From Didymodactylos carnosus (taxonomy: Eukaryota; Rotifera; Eurotatoria; Philodinida; Philodinidae), in NCBI GenBank assembly GCA_905250885.1, contig CAJNOQ010000783.1, positions 1 to 41,193 of the forward strand: a stretch of DNA of 41,193 bases, written 5' to 3'. A model generated the notes under the pieces. It had not been told where the DNA came from. It was given only the letters and a program-made list of their open reading frames with translations, and did not search any database. Shown here piece after piece: positions 35,778 to 41,193 of the stretch. The position numbers and the translations under genes were made by a program. The first letter of the stretch is position 1; each line of letters begins with the position of its first letter.

Positions 35778-37025
35778 TCAACAAATATTTGAAGACGATT
35801 CATTAATTTGATCTGTCACAACATCCTTGTTTTCTGTATCGTCTGTATTTGATATTTCAGTATTATGCTCCTCTAAAATAAATTCATATTGATATTGTGT
35901 TACAGTTGATTCCACCAACGGTAAATAGGAAAATTCTGTCCATACAGTTTTAGGTTTAAATCGATTGGTTTGTAATATCTGTGTCCACTCATTTTTATAC
36001 ATAGGAAGACTCCATATAATCTGACATTGTGAACAACCGTATTTATGACAATAGGTCGATACACAATTGAGAATGTTTTTAATAGAAAACATTCCAATAT
36101 CTGTAATATAATCTATGTATTTTGAATGACACGAATAGAAAACAACTGTAAACTTATTATTCAATTTACATGTTTGTATTTCATAAGCAGCCACTGGACC
36201 ATTATTACTAAGCACTAAATATTTTGTAGTAGTGTCATTATCTTGTACTGGTTGTTGTAACTGTTGTTCTTGTCTATCTCGATTAATTAATGTCTGATAT
36301 CTTATTGAACTACCACAACATACCAATACTACACAGCTAACGGTTCGAAATAATGCGGATAGATAAGAGAAACCGGCATTGTTTGTTAAATAATTAACAA
36401 TTACCATTACACCAATACATACCCATCCATTTTCAAACGGGATACGAACGACGCCAGAGAAAAAATGTTCATATTCATCTTTAATTAATTTATTCCAATT
36501 ATCTTTAAAATCATTTTCATTATCATTATTATCATCAGATTTCCATATTAATTCATTAACAAGAATTTTTTCTGTTGGCTTTTTATTTTGTAATCGGGCA
36601 TTTAACCATAAACGACGAATATATTTAGTAATTTTTGTTATACACCATGCTGTACACAAAAATGTTACAAAACTATTAAAACGAAACCAATTTAAAAATA
36701 TTCGAGATAATAGTGAATATAATGTAATATTAATGATTGAACGAAATATTGTATGACTACAAGCAAATATTGCTTGTATTAAATGTGCTAACATTTGTTT
36801 GATTGATAGTGCTACAGTCAATTCTAAATTGAATAAAAGTATCGGGTGACCCAAATATAATGAGTATTTTGTTGTTTTCTGTTCTTCTTCATACAGTCTC
36901 AACCTTTTTTGAATTTTTTTAACCAAAAGATGTGCTGTGAAATTCTGAACAAAACCATATCTAAACTTTAATTTCAAGACTTCAATCAAGAAAACTACAC
37001 AAATTATACGAAAGAAGAGAAACAT
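35778..37025 (-). CDS. Multi-pass membrane protein, possible acetyltransferase-like C-terminus
   Basis: A single open frame of 415 codons starts at ATG 37025. Hydrophobic segments lie at about residues 3-18, 60-105, 108-130 and 200-240, so several membrane passes are likely. An acidic Asn/Asp-rich loop (164-175) separates the first group from the last pair. Residues 268-382 form a soluble domain: strand-like KYLVLSNNGPVAAYEIQT, then KFTVVFYSCH, a helix with YCHKYGCSQCQII, and NEWTQILQTNRFKPKTVW. The order of strands and helices, ending in an N-rich-then-F segment, resembles a GNAT N-acetyltransferase, as in membrane NAT8-type proteins, but no acetyl-CoA loop is clear. The last 30 residues are acidic and polar. 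It is intronless, unlike every multi-exon neighbour, so a retrocopy is possible. Family not recognised with confidence. Confidence 0.72.
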   Translation of the reverse strand: MFLFFRIICVVFLIEVLKLKFRYGFVQNFTAHLLVKKIQKRLRLYEEEQKTTKYSLYLGHPILLFNLELTVALSIKQMLAHLIQAIFACSHTIFRSIINITLYSLLSRIFLNWFRFNSFVTFLCTAWCITKITKYIRRLWLNARLQNKKPTEKILVNELIWKSDDNNDNENDFKDNWNKLIKDEYEHFFSGVVRIPFENGWVCIGVMVIVNYLTNNAGFSYLSALFRTVSCVVLVCCGSSIRYQTLINRDRQEQQLQQPVQDNDTTTKYLVLSNNGPVAAYEIQTCKLNNKFTVVFYSCHSKYIDYITDIGMFSIKNILNCVSTYCHKYGCSQCQIIWSLPMYKNEWTQILQTNRFKPKTVWTEFSYLPLVESTVTQYQYEFILEEHNTEISNTDDTENKDVVTDQINESSSNIC

Positions 37026-38433
37026 GAAAACTTTCTAAACTTAAAAATGATTTTCTGTGTTAATGTTTTGAAAGTAAGAAAACCTGAATCAGCCATTATG
37101 TAGCCCGGATTTCGCTCTATCTTTTAGCTACACTTCACCTTTTCTCACATCAAAACTTATGGAGAAATAATAACTTTGTCAATTTTTGACGTATTTTTGA
37201 AACTTTGTTCTCCAGCGCACACTATTTCCTCTAAAAAAATTTTTTTACGGATCACGAGAAAGATTACATTCAAAAGAGGTACAAAAAGAATTGCGTTCTC
37301 CCGTTGGCCACACTTTTTTACAGAAATAATAGCAGAAGAAAAAAGTTCAAGTCGAAAAAAATACCAAATTCACAAAGTTTTCATATTTTTCTCCTTTCGT
37401 ATTCTTTTGGTTAAAAAAATTTAAAAAAAGATTGAGACTGTATGGAGAAAAACAGAAAACAAAAAACACCCATTATATCTGGGCCATCCGATATATCAAG
37501 TTCAATTTAATATTCTAGCTGGAAGAAAATCACCTCATTAGTAATCTTTCTGTCAGCCAGTCATAAGCAGATATCGTTCAACTATCAATTGATGAAAGCA
37601 TTTTTCCATCAAGTTCAAAAATAGGTACGGTGGCAGTTTATATAAGATTAAAGAATAATTTCTTATATCTAATTATAGACGAATAACAATGCTTACAATA
37701 TTTTCAAAACATTTTTTAGACGAGTCATGCTCTCTATAATCACTTATTACAGTCGTTTAAATCAGGTCCTTTGAAGTGATCATAGTAACGTCATACAGTG
37801 CGTATCCAGGTGGACATTTAGCGAAAAATCGAAAGTGCACTTTTCCAAAATTATTCAAATATTGTCAAATATACTCTGGTCTACGGACTATCTAATCTTT
37901 GTTCCAAGTGCTGATACTTTGGGAAAAATTAAGAAACTAAAAATAACCTAGAAAATAGCGACCTCCTAGGACAAGCAAGGCAATTTAACATCATAAGTGT
38001 GACATATCTTAAACTCAGAAACTCTTAGTTAACGAACTGTAAAAAAATTTTTAATTAAGACATAATCTAGCGACTAAGTAACGGTTTTTCTTAAGCGAAA
38101 TTATTTTCTCACTCACTGTTTGCAGTGCAATGACATCACTAAAACTCGTCAAGGTCGAAAATGACTTATAGTCTAGTTTGGTAAGTTATACCAACATATT
38201 CCCGGACATGTGCTCTATCTAGGATGAATGCACAAAGATGTGCATATCTACCCAAGTCGAGCTATAGAGTTGTCGAAAAACCTTGGTTTTTAATGTAAAA
38301 TCTATTTTTCCCCACTCACGAACACTTGTATTGAAAAATAATAACATATTTGGAATTAGCACATAAAATTACACCCAATAATGTGTATTCAAAGCATTTT
38401 TGAAGAAAAAAATTTAGGACGGGGGTCTTCCTC
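37026..38433. other. Intergenic region
   Basis: No convincing gene; an 82-codon ORF at 37176-37424 lacks protein character. TACAGTGCGTATCC near 37796 looks like a Tc1/mariner end, but I found no matching inverted partner. Confidence 0.4.
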
Positions 38434-38690
38434 AGGAATTTTTCTTCCGCATGCGATTACAAGTTAAAAACAACAGGTGGATTGACGATTTTTCTTGATT
38501 TTGAGAATGCTTTCCACAAGGTCTGGCATCGCAGTGTAAATTAGAAAATTTTTATTTTATATATGTTTATTAAATTATTTTCTATAAGTTAGAAAAGAAT
38601 AGAGTATGTGGAAAAAAATTAAGAAATGATTCGAAAAATGGTTAAAATGATTCGAGAGTTTTTTTTATGAACAAGTCGCAGATAACAGTA

Positions 38691-38968
38691 GTGGGAGACA
38701 GAGATGGGCGAGTGCGCAGATTCTCGAGTATGAGTACGAGTATTTTCTCGAGCACTTTTTAGAAAATACTCGAGTACGAAAATTTTTAAAAGAAGAAAAT
38801 ACTCACGAAAAAAGTTATTTTAATTATAGATTATTGTATGTTAAAAAATTTCAAGTACTCGAAAATACTCGAGTACATTTTTAAGTACTCATAAAAAAAA
38901 GTCCCGAGTACGAGTACTGGAAATTTTGTACTCGAGTATATTCGTACTCGCCCATCTCTGGTGGGAGA
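38691..38968. mobile_element. hAT-like MITE inserted in the LINE remnant
   Basis: The element runs 38699-38960 (262 bp) with termini CAGAGATGGGCGAGT and ACTCGCCCATCTCTG, exact inverted copies over 15 bp. GTGGGAGA flanks it perfectly at 38691-38698 and 38961-38968. The interior is filled with ACTCGAGTA-type words in both orientations. It has no coding capacity. Confidence 0.95.
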
Positions 38969-39170
38969 CTTGTACTTCTAAATCGAAATGAATAAATAGA
39001 AGAGTTTCCTACGGTTTAATCTTTTCGTTTTTTGTCATGTGTATCGATGACTTATGTGTTGATCTTACCTGTGTTACTGGATTTTTTGCAGACGACACCG
39101 TTGTTTACTGCACACATTCATTGTCGTTTCTGATATGAAACAGAAATCTTTCAAGAGTACTCTCACGGTC

Positions 39171-39249
39171 AGAAAACTAACAAATTCTACTTAATATTGG
39201 TAAATGTGAAAAAATACGCGTCACCATACGCCCTCAAACTACTACTATT
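39171..39249 (+). repeat. 79-bp repeat, left copy
   Basis: Identical in inverted orientation to 41115-41193 at all 79 positions. It lies within the reverse transcriptase remnant. Confidence 0.95.
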
Positions 39250-39250
39250 T

Positions 39251-41114
39251 TTTTGTTTTTGTTTTTTACTTCAAAGTCATATGACGCTAAAATTCATCAC
39301 TGTTTCTCTCTCAGGATTAAATTTTTTCTATAATGGGCATAGTACCGTTGGTTAAAAGAAAAAATTTATCATATTTGAACAAACAGCAGAATCAAAATTC
39401 TATTTTTTGAAAATAGATAAACTGAGTATTATATGCTTACTCATATCTCTCTCTCGCTTAAATATTCTTCTTGATTATTTATCAGCTTTGTATTTTACAC
39501 TTTTTTTCTACTGTGATTCATTACTGTGACTGTGTTTTTATTGTATTTTTATTGCTTATTTTTCTGTAGGACGATATCAAGAACGTATGTTTTGTTTATA
39601 ACTAAGAAGTGAACGTTGTTGGTTTTTGTGCAATCTTATCGCTTGGTTATTTTTACTGTTACATTGTTTTTGTTGTACCCCTCCTTTCCACATCTTATAT
39701 TTTATTAACTATTGATCTCTTCTATCTTTGTGATTCGTCTTTTTTCTTCTGCTAAATATATAAAAATGAAGCTTCAGTTTTTAACTAAAATACATAAACT
39801 GCCACGGTAGACGGCCACACGTTCAATTCGTGCATTATTTAATACTTATGACAAATACGTTCTTTTAAGGATTTTTCTCTGTCCTCTACGCTTCATGAGT
39901 CACTGATGCTTGTAAAACAAAGATTATCATCGTAGAATCTTCCGGTTTACATAGAAAACTACGACGTACGTCAAACAGAGAAAAGCTTTTGATTTAACCA
40001 ATTTTATTTAAGTAGAAAGCATCGCCAATCGGGTATTTACCCATTAAAGGCTTTGTAAAAGGTAAATAGGGATGAATGTGAGAGAACAAAAACGATAGTG
40101 AAAAGCAGGTACCATACTGATGTACTGTGTAAAGGAGGGAAGGAGGAATGGCTGTATGTGGGGAAGATAGAATTTAGTTGAAGAGAACATCAGACACGGT
40201 CAAATCGCTTTGTCTCCTCGGTAATCGATATTTTAAAATAACTGTGTACATATCTTGCACATGCTCAAATGAATGCTGGTCAATATGTTTGTATGTCTAC
40301 TGTATATTGAAAAGACGATCAACTGACTGTGATAATTTTTTCATTTAAATATATGACAAAATTCTTAGAAACTGATTTAACGTATTAATACCTTTCCATC
40401 GCTTATCATGTATGACAGTTGGACCATCATTAAGATGAGATTTGTATTATTCGTAAAAATGTTCATCGATTATGAATGTTTTAGTTTACTCGCATCTCTA
40501 GGCAAGTTAAAATGGATGATAAACGTGGTTGATGAGCAATTTTACAGAGAATTTTTCGATAAAACGATTATAACAGATACTACTTAAAAGTTGGTTTGAC
40601 ACAATTTGATTCTTCCTCGTATAAACGATTAGGCCATTACTAACACCACGAATAAATAGAGATTAATAATAAAAAATGCTCGTTTTCACAACACATTTAC
40701 TTTATAAATGTGTACGCAAACTATACTTATCGACGTATTTCGTTCTTTTTCCATTTTTTTGCGAAAAAGAGAAAATACTCATGAGATTATAACACATGTG
40801 TTATTATCAGGTCTTATAGTTCTGAAGTCAAGAATAGATCTATTTCAAGTCAATATGCACAACTAGAATACAGAAATAGAGTTATGACCTTCATTATCAT
40901 TAATGTAAGTGAAATATTTTAAAAATTTTGTTGTATCGGACAAACTAATTAAAAACAGTTACAAAAGGTTAAATACTTGAACACAATTTTAATGTATTTT
41001 TTCTCTAAATAGATTATATGTACTTTGTGTGATAAATCATTGCATAACATGACTCCTAACTGTTCATGAATATCGGCTAAAGGCAATTATGCAGTACCCT
41101 AAAAACAACGGATG
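39251..41114. other. Spacer between inverted LINE segments
   Basis: About 1.9 kb with no ORF, RNA gene or repeat that I can support. It is A/T-rich and has T-rich tracts near 39480-39760. Confidence 0.4.
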
Positions 41115-41193
41115 AATAGTAGTAGTTTGAGGGCGTATGGTGACGCGTATTTTTTCACATTTACCAATATTAAGTAGAATTTGTTAGTTTTCT
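41115..41193 (-). mobile_element. Inverted copy of the LINE segment, cut by window end
   Basis: Exact reverse complement of 39171-39249; translated on the minus strand it gives the same NIGKCEKIRVT block. The match runs to the last base, so the copy continues beyond the window. Confidence 0.9.

Larger units (their letters stand above)
38434..39250 (+). pseudogene. Decayed non-LTR retrotransposon reverse transcriptase
   Basis: Reverse transcriptase blocks appear in order on the plus strand. IFLDFENAFHKVWHRS lies at about 38488-38535 (family form FLDxxKAFDxVWH). A GLIFSFFVMCIDDL block lies at about 39013-39054 (family PQGxxLSPLLFxxYxNDL), FADDTVVYC at 39085-39111 is the catalytic motif, and LLNIGKCEKIRVTIRP lies at about 39190-39237 in another frame (family NxxKCExxRxT). 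Stops at 38542 and 39136 and frame changes show it is dead. The NxxKC form suggests a CR1/L2/Jockey-like LINE. A MITE inserted at 38699-38960 splits it. Confidence 0.82.

Noticed and set aside
37176..37424. 82-codon plus-strand ORF
   Set aside because: Basic, Phe-rich composition expected of AT-rich noncoding DNA; no context supporting a gene.
37796..37820. TACAGTGCGTATCC as a Tc1/mariner terminus
   Set aside because: No inverted partner was found downstream to 38450, so an element cannot be supported.
39796..39850. tRNA-like B-box (GTTCAATTC)
   Set aside because: No acceptor stem, D-arm or anticodon arm could be folded around it.

Overview
The window is nuclear DNA of an animal. It is AT-rich and the genes are broken by GT-AG introns that are mostly 49-75 nt long. 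The protein families (invertebrate-type troponin C, a tektin, TMEM26) indicate a metazoan with muscle and with cilia or flagella. A compact-intron invertebrate such as a rotifer would fit, but the species is inference; no rRNA, tRNA or organelle marker was recognised.

Layout. Bases 1-7363 contain no gene I can support: a large foldback element (1-1145), a 27-bp tandem repeat, a palindrome-rich array (2488-2912) and AT-rich DNA. Then six plus-strand genes follow: a troponin C-like EF-hand protein (7364-8817, first coding exon is the ATG alone); a 282-residue coiled-coil protein of unknown function (10517-11568); a divergent tektin with a long N-terminal extension (12781-14861); a cysteine-rich protein of unknown function with six introns, all phase 1 (15426-20523); TMEM26 (25233-26780, possibly with a distal first exon at 20958); and a ten-exon gene of unknown function (29876-34356). 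A 70-codon ORF for a small membrane protein lies at 28758-28970. A single-exon minus-strand gene for a multi-pass membrane protein lies at 35778-37025. The right end holds a decayed non-LTR reverse transcriptase split by a MITE, and a 79-bp segment of it recurs, identical and inverted, at the window edge.

Mobile DNA is the clearest unannotated signal. Three hAT-like non-autonomous elements have 8-bp target duplications (17961-18636, 28052-28457, 38699-38960). A fourth element has a 9-bp flanking repeat (30326-30929). A fifth, with long inverted termini ending at TA, resembles Tc1/mariner MITEs (32386-33109). Three of the five sit inside introns and largely explain why those introns are much longer than the rest.

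The genes do not form an obvious pathway. The tektin is ciliary by family and the neighbouring coiled-coil protein could be too, but that is only inference from position and composition. I saw no CRISPR, operon or defence-type system. The gene models were assembled by hand from splice-site phase; every junction keeps frame, but none has been tested against transcripts.
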